From the NCBI GenBank assembly GCA_030610025.1, contig JAUWSP010000006.1, positions 1 through 17,420 of the forward strand: 17,420 nucleotides of DNA, in the 5' to 3' direction. Positions 6,961-15,216 of this stretch are shown piece by piece (positions within the stretch are counted from its first letter, which is position 1; the number at the start of each line of letters is the position of its first letter). The notes below the pieces were generated by a model. That model saw only the letters and a list, made by a program, of their open reading frames with translations. It was not told the DNA's origin and searched no databases. The translations under genes were made by a program, and so were the position numbers. Origin of the DNA: Acidobacteriota bacterium (GTDB lineage: Bacteria; Acidobacteriota; Thermoanaerobaculia; Multivoradales; JAHEKO01).

Positions 6961-7830
6961 TCATGGCTGGTGCTCGGCGAGGAACTGCTTGGCCTCCTCG
7001 AGAACCTGGATCTCCTCGACGAGCAGCTCGGAGTTGGGTGACTGCCGCACCAGCCATTGCAACCGGTCGATGGCCTCGTCGTGGCGGCGGGGGTCAAACT
7101 TGAGGAGGGCTTCGGTCAGGAAGAGGTGGGCTCGAAGATCGTTCGGAGCTCCTTCCACCGCCCTCTCGAGCTCGGAGATCGCCACATCGCGGTCGACCCA
7201 ACCGGTGATCAGGGGGATCCTGGGCGCCTCGGTGTGCAATCTGCCGAGGACGCGATGACCACCGGCGTTCTCGTACTGGTCGTCGAGCGCTATGACGAGC
7301 TCGGAGTAGTCGCGGATCTTGTTGGCGACTCCCTTCCTGGCCGCCTTGAAATTACCCGCGTGGCGGCACCAAAGGCCCCAGTAGACGGCCGACCAGAAGT
7401 AGATTCCTGCCGCCTCGGGCTGATCACTGAGATGCTCCACCAGTCGAGGCTGGTTCTTCCCGCTGGCGTCGGCATAGGCGAGTCCTCCTGCCAGCTGCGC
7501 CATCCCCTCTGAGGCGACATCGAGGGCGCGCTCGAAGAGAGCGTGCTGATCCAGGGCCTCGCTCAACGTGAACTCGGCCTGGAAATAGAGAGCACGGAGA
7601 AGCTTGACGCGGGCCTCGAGGTCGTCCGGTTGAGCCGCCAGGGCCTCCTCGTAAGCGGCGACGGCTTCGCCGATGGGGCCGGGCAGCGCGTGGCTGCCGC
7701 GGTGCCCCTCGGCGCGGCGCCTGACGGCCTCGTCACCGCGTTCCAGGGCGGTCATTTCGCCGGCTTGCACGGCTCCTGCCATCAGAAGGTAGAGGGCGGC
7801 TGCGGCTGATACGGGTCTCGATCGTCGCAT
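6961..7830 (-). CDS. TPR-containing TatT-like secreted protein
   Basis: This is a 289-residue protein with a Sec signal peptide (residues 1-23, ending VQA-GE) and helical repeats. Segments such as AVAAYEEALAAQPDDLEARVKLLRALY and AISELERAVEGAPNDLRAHLFLTEALL are TPR-like. The middle (AAGIYFWSAVYWGLWC, then GVANKIRDYSELVIALDDQYENAG and GRLHTEAPRIP) recalls the TatT family, helical periplasmic partners of TRAP transporters. No TRAP transporter is nearby, so the role may be a general periplasmic scaffold. It is the last gene of a three-gene operon, 26 bp after the glycosyltransferase stop. The ATG at 7828-7830 has no obvious Shine-Dalgarno. The fold is fairly sure; TatT membership is likely but was not searched. 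Confidence 0.75.
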   Translation of the reverse strand: MRRSRPVSAAAALYLLMAGAVQAGEMTALERGDEAVRRRAEGHRGSHALPGPIGEAVAAYEEALAAQPDDLEARVKLLRALYFQAEFTLSEALDQHALFERALDVASEGMAQLAGGLAYADASGKNQPRLVEHLSDQPEAAGIYFWSAVYWGLWCRHAGNFKAARKGVANKIRDYSELVIALDDQYENAGGHRVLGRLHTEAPRIPLITGWVDRDVAISELERAVEGAPNDLRAHLFLTEALLKFDPRRHDEAIDRLQWLVRQSPNSELLVEEIQVLEEAKQFLAEHQP

Positions 7831-7856
7831 CGGTCGGGACTATTGTACGAAAGCGG

Positions 7857-9056
7857 TCACGAGATCTGCTTCAGCTCGACGCTGTGATACGGCGCCAGGT
7901 GAGAGTCGATCACGCGAGTCCAATCGTGAGTCTTTGCCAGATCGAGCGCGGCTGTCTCGGCATTCGACGCGCACTCGAGTGACGCCAGGGTGCCGCGCAA
8001 GGCAGTCGCCAGGTTGGTGGCGTCGGTAGGTGACCATTCATAAGTCCACACAGCCGGCGGTTGTTCGGGTATCGCCGAAAGGTGCTGTCCGCGGTCGGGA
8101 ACCAGAATCGGTGTTCCGTGCGCCAGCGACTCGAGGAACACTCGTCCAAGGGTGTCGGTCGTACTGGCGCTCACCATGATATCGGTGGCAAGGAACGCGC
8201 GGTCCAGACCTTTGCCGGAGAGAAGACCGGTGGAGCGAATATGCGGCTCGTCTTTCAGGGTTGATCGGAGCGGTCCATCTCCGACCAGCACCAGGGTCTC
8301 CTGGAGACGGGCGACGGCATCCGAGACCAGGCCGACGTCTTTCTCCTTCGAGACGCGCCCGACGAAGAGAATGATCGGCGCATCCTCACGAAGTCCGAGC
8401 ATCTCCTGCAGCTCTCGGCGGGCACGGCCCCGCAGCTGTCGGAGTTCGGACGCCGAGCTCGTGGGAAGCTTGACGCCCATCGGCGCGTAGTGGGTCCGTT
8501 TCGCGCCGACCTCGGTGGCTTCGGCGGCTGCCGCCGGTGAATGCGCCACGGTTATCTCGCTGCCGCCGTACAACCGCCTGATCAGGAATGGTACGACCAG
8601 GTTGGCGGGACGCAACAGTGATGGTGGCAGGAGATACGGTCCGAACTGGGACCAACGAGTGTGATGGGAGGTGATCAGTGGAACTCGCTTGGCCCTTGCG
8701 TACATCAACCCATAAAGGCCGAGTGGGCCGGGGCTGGCGCTATGAATGACATTGATTCTCTTGTGCTTGAATAACCGTGAGATCGCTCTGACGGGAATGC
8801 CCACCGGAACTTCCGGGTAGATGCGCCGCGGCAGCGTGGCGCGGGAGGGCAACACGACGAACCGACCGTTCTCTTTGTCGACTCGCTCGGCAGAGAAGCC
8901 GCTGCCGAGTATGTACAGCTCACAGGGCTGGGAGCGCCGGTGGAAGTGCTCGAAAAGCTCCCGGTAGGTAACGGAGATCCCATTGGTCATTCCCAGGGCA
9001 TCTGAAAGGAGGAGCACCCTCGGGCAGTTATCCGGACGATGACTCGGGGAATTCAA
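7857..9056 (-). CDS. GT4-family glycosyltransferase (GT-B fold)
   Basis: This 399-residue enzyme is expected to move a sugar from a nucleotide-sugar donor onto a lipid or sugar acceptor at the inner face of the membrane. The N-terminal Rossmann half starts RVLLLSDALGMTNGIS and carries HSASPGPLGLYGL (105-117), the acceptor-side loop. The C-terminal half has FVGRVSKEKDVG (231-242), LVGDGP (257-262) and TTDTLGRVFLESLAHGTP (299-316), the donor-binding EX7E region with D in the first acidic position, as in MgtA/PimB-like mannosyltransferases. The start is TTG at 9054-9056: the next ATG (residue 23) would delete the first strand, and an in-frame TAA lies seven codons upstream. It lies 18 bp after the ligase/reductase stop. 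The donor sugar cannot be told. Confidence 0.88.
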   Translation of the reverse strand: MNSPSHRPDNCPRVLLLSDALGMTNGISVTYRELFEHFHRRSQPCELYILGSGFSAERVDKENGRFVVLPSRATLPRRIYPEVPVGIPVRAISRLFKHKRINVIHSASPGPLGLYGLMYARAKRVPLITSHHTRWSQFGPYLLPPSLLRPANLVVPFLIRRLYGGSEITVAHSPAAAAEATEVGAKRTHYAPMGVKLPTSSASELRQLRGRARRELQEMLGLREDAPIILFVGRVSKEKDVGLVSDAVARLQETLVLVGDGPLRSTLKDEPHIRSTGLLSGKGLDRAFLATDIMVSASTTDTLGRVFLESLAHGTPILVPDRGQHLSAIPEQPPAVWTYEWSPTDATNLATALRGTLASLECASNAETAALDLAKTHDWTRVIDSHLAPYHSVELKQIS

Positions 9057-9074
9057 GGAAGTGACGTCGCAGCG

Positions 9075-12000
9075 TTAGCCTGGAGCTCCACCAGGAGGGA
9101 GTGAGTGAGCGAAGCGCTTGCCCATATTCGGTCTTGTCGGCGGCTCGGTGATGAGCCCCTGGCGGAGCATGGAATCGACGATCAGTGACACCGTCTCCGC
9201 CAACGATGGCTCGGCAATCTCCCGGCCGGATTGCTCCCGAGCCTCCCTGTAGCGATCGTGGTTGTAGCGCTTGAACTGCATCGCCGCAATCTTCTCGTAG
9301 TACTGGTTGAAGAAATCCAGCAGGGGGTAAACCGGATCATGACGAGTGCACCGCTGGTTCATCTGCTCGATGAAGTCGGGAATGTCGTGATAGCGGAACG
9401 AGTAGCCGAAGAGGCGGCTGATCAGATCGGTGATGTCCTTGAAGTTGTAGTACTTGTCAGCCGTCACGTGAAAGGTGCTGCCGTTGGCTCGCGGAACCTT
9501 GAGGATGGACACGATGTTGTGCGCGACGATGTCCGCCGGCAGGAAGCTGATCTGGTTGAGGGCGTTCACCCCAACGCCGTGCCGGATCATGAAGGCGAGC
9601 AACCGGACGGCGATGTCATCCCTGCTCCCGAAGTGGCCGGTCGATGCCGAGATCAGTGACGGCCTGTAGATACAGACGTCGAGCCCCTGCCTTTCTGCCG
9701 ACAGTACGAGCTGCTCCGCCACCCACTTGGTCTGTGCATAGCCGAAATCGAGGCTGGACATGTCGTCGTTGTTGTCGGTCTCCCAGAGCGTCGCCTTTGT
9801 CGTCCAGCCGAAGACGAAGGTGCTCGAGATCAGGTGGAAGATCTTCCGGCAGCCGGTGGCGGCAAGCCTCAGTAGCTCTCGTGTGCCATCGACGTTGTGC
9901 GGCTTCAAAGCCTCGTAGTCGAGCACGTAGTTCACCATCGCCCCACTGTGACAGATGGCCTGCACTTCCCGAGACAGGAGCTCCCAACGATGCGGCTCCA
10001 ACCCGAGACCCGGGCGGGATAGATCGCCGCAGACTGCCCGGACCCGTGTTTGTATCTGTTCTTCGAGCGCGGGCGTCCAGAGGTCTACCCGCCGGAGCGA
10101 TGCGCGAAGACGCTCCATTGCGTGATCGGCGTCGGTGGCCCGGATCAGAAGGTGGATTGTGTACGAGGTCTCACGCAACAGACTGGAGAGCAGGAAGGGC
10201 CCGAAGAACCCGGTCCCTCCGCTCATGAGGATGTCGGTCACCGGACGATCGTCCTTGTCAGGCAAGATCTCCGGAAGCGCCAACTTGGCATCGGAGTGCA
10301 TGCAGGTGTGCTCGTATGCTCTCTGCTCGTCACGGTTCTCCTCGAGCCGGCGTTGCAGGATCGGGATCGCCCTTTCGGGCTGACGCTCGAACCTCTCGAG
10401 GAAGGAATAGAACTCGGCGATGGTCAATCGTTGGAGGAGCCGCAGGTCGACCCCCTTCGCCAGCTTGCTGGCACCGTACTCCTCCAGCAGCTCCTTGACC
10501 TTGCTCACGAACTCGACCATGGTGATGGAGTCCATGCCGATCTCGGCGAAGGTGTGCTGTTCGCTGGCCGAGAGGTTGTAGAGATCCGCGAGGTAGCGAA
10601 AGCGGTCCATCAGTCCAGAACCGCTGTCGGGTACCTCGAGGACCTTCTCGTGCAACGCGACTACCGGCAGCTCTCCATCCAGCCAAAGCTGGCGACACTG
10701 GCTGCGCGAGACTTTCCCGGATGTAGTCTTGGGAACACTGCGGGGAGCGGTGCAGACGATTTTGTCGGGCTCGATGTAGTACTGCTTCCGGATCTCAGCG
10801 GCGATCGCCTTGAAGTCCGGAAGAGACCGTCTTCTCTTGCCCTCCACCACCACGACCAGCGCTTCGCTCTCTTCGTCTACCGAGAAAGCCGCCACGCATC
10901 CCTGGCGGATGTTGGAGGACGAGGCCTCTACGATCGCCTCGATGTCGTGAGGGTAGTAGTTGACACCGCGGATGATGATGAGGTCTTTGGTCCGGCCGCA
11001 AATGTAGAGCTCACCCTCGTGGAGGAATCCCAGATCTCCCGTTCGTAGATAGGTGCGTTCGTCGTCGGATTCGTGGTTGAGCGTGGCGTGAAAGACCTCG
11101 AGGGCCAGTTCGGGGCGTTTCCAGTAGCCGGCACACTTGCTCTCCCCGTCGACCCAGATCTCACCGATCTGATTCTCACCCTGCGCTATGTGGGAATCCG
11201 GATCCACGATCCGAACTACGTTGCCGTCGAGGGGCCTGCCACAGCTCACCACGCGGAGCTGGTTGTTGTTCCGTCCTTCCTCCCTCTCGATGTGTAGTAC
11301 TCGCTGCTGGAGCTGCTTCTTGTTGATGGTGAGCACCTTCTTGCCGTACGAGGACACCGCGAGAGTGTTCTCGGCGAGCCCGTAGGCAGCCACCAGCGAT
11401 CCGGTCCGAAGGCCGCTCTCCGAGAACCGCTCGAGGAAGCCGACGAAGGTATCCGCACGAACGGGCTCGGCCGCGTTCATCATCACCCTCAGGGAGCCCA
11501 GGTCAAAGCTGCGCAAGATCTCCGGCGGGATCTTGTCCTCCCGAAGACAGTATTCGTATGCGAAGTTGGGGGCCGAGGTGATGGTGCCTCGAACCCGGGT
11601 GATCGTTTCGAGCCAGAGCGCCGGTCGCTTGAGGAAGTTCATCGGCGAGAACCCATAGGTCGAGCCGCCCGTGATCACCGGGTAGAGGTAGTACCCGATG
11701 AAACCCATGTCGTGGTACTGCGGCAACCAGGTTACGGTTGTCGGTCTGTGGTCCAGCACGGCCGCCGAGTTGTGGATCAGGTTCCGGTGGGTGACGATGA
11801 CGCCCTTCGGGTCGCTCGTGGAGCCCGAGGTGTACTGAAGGAAGGCGATCGATTGCAGATCTCGCGATAACGAGATGGAAGTCTGCGTCGGCGCGTCGTC
11901 CGTGGTGACCCACTCGATGTTCGCCAACCCGGGGCCGTCGCGCAAGGCAGATCGCAGTCGCCGCTTGCTTTGGAGGGTCTGGTAGGACTGAAAGAATGCG

Positions 12001-12410
12001 CGGGTCGTCAGTGCGGCGCAGGCCTCGCAATCGCGCGCGATGAAGGCCATCTTGGCGAGGCCCCCCTCGAAGTTCAGTGGCGACGGGGGATAGAGCGGTA
12101 CCGGAATGACCCCGGCCCGCATGCAAGCGAATGAAGCCGCGATCAGCTCCAGGCCGGGTGGGTAGACCAGCAGCACCCGCGATCCGTGCCGCAGGCCCAC
12201 TGTTGCCGATAGATAGGCGGCCAGCTGCAGGGAGCGGTCCCGAAACTGGCCGTAGGTGTAGCTTTCCTGCTCCGTTCCGTCGATGTTGAGGAAGCTGTAG
12301 ACACACTTTTCCGGCTGTACGTCGGCCCAGTGGTCCAAGTAGTCGGGGACGGTTTTCAGTTGAGGTACGGACCAGGCACTCTCATGCTCAGAAAGCGTTG
12401 TCCGCGTCAC
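9075..12410 (-). CDS. Fatty acyl-AMP ligase / acyl carrier / thioester reductase fusion
   Basis: This is a 1111-residue three-domain enzyme. Residues about 15-590 are an adenylate-forming ligase of FAAL type: TSGSTSDPKGVIVTH (194-208), YGLAENTL (343-350), RTGDLGF (456-462) and catalytic K566 in TSGKVSR. Residues about 600-675 are a carrier domain with GMDSIT, where S628 takes the phosphopantetheine arm. Residues about 725-1085 are a NAD(P)H thioester reductase: GGTGFFG (731-737) and YAQTK (Y891, K895). It should activate a fatty acid, hold it on its own carrier and release an aldehyde or alcohol. The order is that of carboxylic acid reductases, but with a FAAL-type ligase, and recalls part of myxobacterial ElbD. 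The start is GTG at 12408-12410, with AGAGGGG upstream. It is the first gene of the operon with the glycosyltransferase and TPR protein. Confidence 0.93.
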   Translation of the reverse strand: MTRTTLSEHESAWSVPQLKTVPDYLDHWADVQPEKCVYSFLNIDGTEQESYTYGQFRDRSLQLAAYLSATVGLRHGSRVLLVYPPGLELIAASFACMRAGVIPVPLYPPSPLNFEGGLAKMAFIARDCEACAALTTRAFFQSYQTLQSKRRLRSALRDGPGLANIEWVTTDDAPTQTSISLSRDLQSIAFLQYTSGSTSDPKGVIVTHRNLIHNSAAVLDHRPTTVTWLPQYHDMGFIGYYLYPVITGGSTYGFSPMNFLKRPALWLETITRVRGTITSAPNFAYEYCLREDKIPPEILRSFDLGSLRVMMNAAEPVRADTFVGFLERFSESGLRTGSLVAAYGLAENTLAVSSYGKKVLTINKKQLQQRVLHIEREEGRNNNQLRVVSCGRPLDGNVVRIVDPDSHIAQGENQIGEIWVDGESKCAGYWKRPELALEVFHATLNHESDDERTYLRTGDLGFLHEGELYICGRTKDLIIIRGVNYYPHDIEAIVEASSSNIRQGCVAAFSVDEESEALVVVVEGKRRRSLPDFKAIAAEIRKQYYIEPDKIVCTAPRSVPKTTSGKVSRSQCRQLWLDGELPVVALHEKVLEVPDSGSGLMDRFRYLADLYNLSASEQHTFAEIGMDSITMVEFVSKVKELLEEYGASKLAKGVDLRLLQRLTIAEFYSFLERFERQPERAIPILQRRLEENRDEQRAYEHTCMHSDAKLALPEILPDKDDRPVTDILMSGGTGFFGPFLLSSLLRETSYTIHLLIRATDADHAMERLRASLRRVDLWTPALEEQIQTRVRAVCGDLSRPGLGLEPHRWELLSREVQAICHSGAMVNYVLDYEALKPHNVDGTRELLRLAATGCRKIFHLISSTFVFGWTTKATLWETDNNDDMSSLDFGYAQTKWVAEQLVLSAERQGLDVCIYRPSLISASTGHFGSRDDIAVRLLAFMIRHGVGVNALNQISFLPADIVAHNIVSILKVPRANGSTFHVTADKYYNFKDITDLISRLFGYSFRYHDIPDFIEQMNQRCTRHDPVYPLLDFFNQYYEKIAAMQFKRYNHDRYREAREQSGREIAEPSLAETVSLIVDSMLRQGLITEPPTRPNMGKRFAHSLPPGGAPG

Positions 12411-12876
12411 GGATCTCTAGACCCCTCTGAAAGTAGCGACGATCTCGGATCCTGCCGTTCCGGCAGCACCGTTGCGGCCGCTCCTCGCAGTCGATACTCA
12501 CGTTCTATCGCGGCGATGTGCAAGGTCCAGCGTAGATCTGACCCGTGTGCTATCACCCTCCTGAAGTCGTCTTCAGGTTCCCTTGGGATCAGGCACTGTG
12601 GCGCCGCGATAAATGAAGTGTAACAGGATCTCTGGCCGGGGAGCCGGTACGTGATAGCGTCTTTTATCGTCGATCCTCCTTCGCTTGCGGCTCCGCCGCT
12701 TGGTTGGTTTTCCGACCTCCAAGGCAACATGTGGTTCGCGATCGGACGGATCGGTCCTTTCATGGGGTTTAGGCAACAGTTGGTGAAGCTCGATCGAAGA
12801 GGAACATGCGCCACTTACCTGATTGCCAGCCCGCACTCGCCATCCGAGGTCGCGGCTTGACGGGGAAGAAGCCAGC
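12411..12876. promoter_or_regulatory. Divergent promoter region between ligase/reductase operon and SDR
   Basis: This 466-bp gap between divergent genes must drive both units. Frames here show no protein-like sequence and are rejected as genes. Visible structure: a hairpin CTGCC-GTTCC-GGCAG (12452-12466) in the ligase leader, and a perfect 7-bp hairpin CCTGAAG-TCGT-CTTCAGG (12560-12577) that could be an operator. No confident -35/-10 pair was recognised. Shared control of the two divergent units is an inference from the layout. Confidence 0.4.
12560..12577. promoter_or_regulatory. Perfect 7-bp dyad (possible operator)
   Basis: CCTGAAG and CTTCAGG are exact complements around a 4-base loop, near the middle of the divergent region. 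There is no T-run after it on either strand, so a regulator binding site is more likely than a terminator. Chance occurrence is possible. Confidence 0.35.
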
Positions 12877-13698
12877 GTGAAGAAGCCGTTAGTGGGGCAG
12901 AGGGCCTTGGTGACGGGGGCGAGCGCCGGTATTGGGGCCGAGCTGGCCAGACAGCTCGCCGCGCTCGGCGCCGACCTGGTCATCACGGCGCGCCGCGGCA
13001 AGGACCTGAGAGATCTCTCTCGCGCTATCGTCGAAGAAAGCGGCACCGATGTCCAGGTCGAGGCCATTGACCTGTGCGATCCGGGCGCCCCTCGAGCGCT
13101 CTTCGAGTGCACCGAGGGGGCTCACAAACCTATCGACCTACTCGTCAATAGCGCGGGTTTCGGTGCCTACGATGATTTCCTGATGATCCCCTGGGAACGG
13201 CATCAGAGGATGTTACTGCTGAACATCTTGGCGCTTACCCACCTCACCCATCTTTTCGCAGGCGCGATGGTGGGCCGAGGGCGAGGTCGGGTCATGAACA
13301 TCGCCAGCGTGAGCGCTTACCTGCCTTGTCCCAGCTTCGCGGTTTACTCGGCCGCCAAGGCCTACGTGCGTAACCTCACGGAAGCACTCGCATACGAACT
13401 GAGAGACACCGGGGTGACGGTGACCTCGGTGTGCCCCGGCGGCACCCGCACGGAGTTCTCGGGCCAAGCTGGGTTGACGCTGAAGAAGAGCGGAGAGATG
13501 TTCATGATGAGCGCAGCCGACTGCGCACGGATCGCGATTCGAGGGACGCTGGCGGGTCGCTCCAACGTCATCGCCGGCTCGTCGAATGCGGCGCTGATGT
13601 TTTTCCTGCGATGGGTTCCCCGGTTCTGGCTTGCACCCCTCGCGTTCAAGGTTTTGGGCCGGTCCGTAGAGAAGTCCAAACCGGCGAGCAGCACGTGA
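12877..13698 (+). CDS. Classical short-chain dehydrogenase/reductase
   Basis: This encodes 273 residues from GTG at 12877, chosen because GGGGAAG lies 8 bases upstream and the sequence then starts MKKPLVGQRALVTGAS, normal for the family; a TTG at 12823 would add 18 unlikely residues. Motifs: cofactor loop TGASAGIG (13-20), LVNSAGFG (89-96, NSAG in place of NNAG), N116, catalytic serine in NIASVSAY (S144 or S146), YSAAK (Y157, K161) and PGGTRTEF (188-194). ARR at 38-40 after the second strand suggests NADPH preference. The C-terminus (FFLRWVPRFWLAPLAFKVLG) is hydrophobic and may bind membrane, as in lipid-acting SDRs. It is divergent from the ligase/reductase operon, so it may act on its aldehyde or ketone product; that link is inferred. 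Confidence 0.9.
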   Translation: MKKPLVGQRALVTGASAGIGAELARQLAALGADLVITARRGKDLRDLSRAIVEESGTDVQVEAIDLCDPGAPRALFECTEGAHKPIDLLVNSAGFGAYDDFLMIPWERHQRMLLLNILALTHLTHLFAGAMVGRGRGRVMNIASVSAYLPCPSFAVYSAAKAYVRNLTEALAYELRDTGVTVTSVCPGGTRTEFSGQAGLTLKKSGEMFMMSAADCARIAIRGTLAGRSNVIAGSSNAALMFFLRWVPRFWLAPLAFKVLGRSVEKSKPASST

Positions 13699-13907
13699 TC
13701 CTGGCCCTCGCCAAAGCTCTGTTTGCGTGAGGAACTGTCCAAGGCTGGCCGTTCGGGTTGAAGACTCACCTTTCTCGCACTTGGAGTGAGCACGGGGGCC
13801 GCCAAGGGCTGACCCTCCCCCCAAGAACGGAACCGGTTTGAGGGTTAGGATCTGACACCTTTGACTGGGTCGAAAGAGAGAGTACTAGCGGCCAGTAGAC
13901 CATGATG
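13699..13907. other. Intergenic region after the SDR
   Basis: 209 bp with no supported gene. An SDR terminator would be expected but no clean GC stem with a T-run was found. A weak CTCAC/GTGAG pair (about 13766-13789) and a direct run into repeat copy 2 at 13908 are all that is visible. Confidence 0.35.
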
Positions 13908-14110
13908 CTGTGGTCCACTCTCGGTCCCCTGAACCACAACTAACCACAACTCTCAGCATTGACCACAACAATCGCCTCTGCCAGCGAAGCCCCGTCGCTT
14001 CGTTGTCAGTTGTTGTGGTGTGTTGTCACTTGTGGGAGATCAGAGGTCTTGAAAACCGGCGACCGTTCATGCGGTCCAAGGGTGGGCTCCCTCTGGTCGC
14101 CGACACTGCA
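13908..14110 (+). repeat. 203-bp direct repeat, copy 2 (putative attachment junction)
   Basis: This is the partner of 6688-6890, 7.2 kb away in the same orientation. It has three CCACAAC motifs (13934, 13944, 13963) facing GTTGT/GTTGTGG motifs (14002, 14012, 14022), the CGAAGC/GCTTCG pair, and the same tRNA-Ser(UGA) 3' half. Similarity stops at 14110. Most mismatches lie left of the tRNA part, which is nearly invariant. It closes the block that starts with the TPR gene and ends with the SDR. Confidence 0.8.
14045..14077 (+). other. tRNA-Ser(UGA) 3' half within repeat copy 2 (att-like core)
   Basis: It is identical to 6825-6857 over all 33 bases: anticodon loop with TGA at 14050-14052, 3' anticodon stem and the variable arm GACCG-TTCATG-CGGTC. 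The bases to the left (CAGA) again fail to pair with the 3' anticodon strand, and no T-arm follows. It is therefore a displaced half-tRNA rather than a gene. Confidence 0.7.
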
Positions 14111-14298
14111 TCCCCGCACCTGCTCGACGCGGGCCGGCGAAAGGAATACTGTGGCCTTGCACGAACAGATTTTCTCAGGAGGCAGGTTCCCCCGTGAGCT
14201 TTAAGATCGAGTACGAAGACAGCCGGGATGGGATCTGACCGACAAGTGCGGCGAGACTACGAGCAACGCAGCGCGGCTTCGCTGCCACGGGATCAGGC
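14111..14298. other. Leader region of the radical SAM operon
   Basis: 188 bp between repeat copy 2 and the first radical SAM gene. A strong ribosome-site sequence AGGAGG (14177-14182) precedes a GTG at 14194 that opens a 14-codon ORF ending at 14238. A second short frame (ATG 14228, 24 codons) ends with its TGA overlapping the radical SAM ATG. Either could be a leader peptide or chance. No promoter boxes were recognised with confidence. Confidence 0.35.
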
Positions 14299-15177
14299 AT
14301 GAAGCCCGTGCTGTACGGGATCGGGTACCTCCTCGGTTACCACTTGCTCCGACGACGCACCCCTCTAATCTGTGGACTGGTGCTGACGAACGAGTGCAAT
14401 CTGCACTGTCGTCACTGCAGGGTGGCCAGTCGGGGTAGGAACCGGCTCTCATTCGAGGAAATCGTGACGGTGATTGACTCATTCTTCGAAGAGGGGGGAC
14501 GGAACCTATACCTGGAAGGTGGTGAGCCATTCCTCTGGCGCGACAGCCACCGCCGTCTCGATGACATCGTCGCCCACGCGCACGGCAGGGGATATCACAC
14601 CGTTGTGGTCTACACCAACGGCACGTTTCCGATCGAAACCTCAGCGGACACGGTCTTTGTCAGCATCGACGGTCTTCGCAAAACGCACGACTACCTGAGG
14701 GGACCATCCTTTGACCGAATCATGGAGAACCTTCGGGCGTCTCAGCATCCGTCCATGCACGTGAACTACACCATCAACAACCACAACAAGGACGAGATAG
14801 AGGAGTTCTGTCGCTTCATCGATGAGGTAGACGAGATTCAGGACGTGTTCTTCTACTTCCACACGCCGTACTACGGCTACGACGAGTTGTACATCGGCCT
14901 TGAAGAGCGACAGCGGATACTGCGGAAGCTGATAGGGTTTTCGAGGAAGCACAGCATCCTGAATTCGCGCGCGGGTCTGGAATGTGCCCTGAGAAACGAC
15001 TGGAACCGACCGCTGGACATCTGCCGAGTCTCTGAGAAGGGCACGGTGTACAAGTGCTGCAGATTCTCGGAGAACGCGGATTTGTGCCGAAACTGCGGCT
15101 ACCTGAGCTACGCGGAAACACACCAGACACTGGGGTTGAGACCGTCAGCGGTCAGGAAGGCACTGGAGTACTTCTGA
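14299..15177 (+). CDS. Radical SAM protein with cysteine-rich C-terminus
   Basis: This is a 292-residue radical SAM enzyme. The [4Fe-4S]/SAM motif is CNLHCRHC (C33, C37, C40), followed by LYLEGGEPFLW (GGEP 74-77), VVVYTNGT (102-109) and VFVSIDG (119-125), the standard strands of a partial TIM barrel. The C-terminal part has further cysteines: C229, C242, C253, C254, C263 and C266, in CRVSEKGTVYKCC and DLCRNC. This resembles a shortened SPASM/twitch region that could bind an auxiliary cluster. The first 20 residues (LYGIGYLLGYHLLRRR) are amphipathic and may sit on the membrane. The ATG at 14299 is the only start after the in-frame TGA at 14236; its ribosome site is poor. It is first in an operon with a secreted START-like protein and a second radical SAM protein. 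Substrate unknown. Confidence 0.9.
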   Translation: MKPVLYGIGYLLGYHLLRRRTPLICGLVLTNECNLHCRHCRVASRGRNRLSFEEIVTVIDSFFEEGGRNLYLEGGEPFLWRDSHRRLDDIVAHAHGRGYHTVVVYTNGTFPIETSADTVFVSIDGLRKTHDYLRGPSFDRIMENLRASQHPSMHVNYTINNHNKDEIEEFCRFIDEVDEIQDVFFYFHTPYYGYDELYIGLEERQRILRKLIGFSRKHSILNSRAGLECALRNDWNRPLDICRVSEKGTVYKCCRFSENADLCRNCGYLSYAETHQTLGLRPSAVRKALEYF

Positions 15178-15216
15178 CCTCGCCGATCACCGTGGTCCTT
15201 GCGAGGGGGGGTGATC

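Noticed and set aside
10050..11048. 332-codon plus-strand frame inside the ligase/reductase gene
   Set aside because: It lies wholly opposite conserved ligase and carrier motifs and has no domain of its own; long antisense frames are common in GC-rich genes.
11503..12306. 267-codon minus-strand frame in the FAAL domain
   Set aside because: It is another frame of the same strand as the ligase, without conserved motifs.
12407..12814. 135-codon minus-strand frame in the divergent region
   Set aside because: The sequence is not protein-like, no ribosome site precedes it, and it covers the region needed for the ligase operon promoter.
13840..13856. GGATCTGACACCTTTGA string as an insertion-sequence end
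   Set aside because: It resembles short strings I recall near mobile repeats, but no matching inverted end or target duplication is visible.
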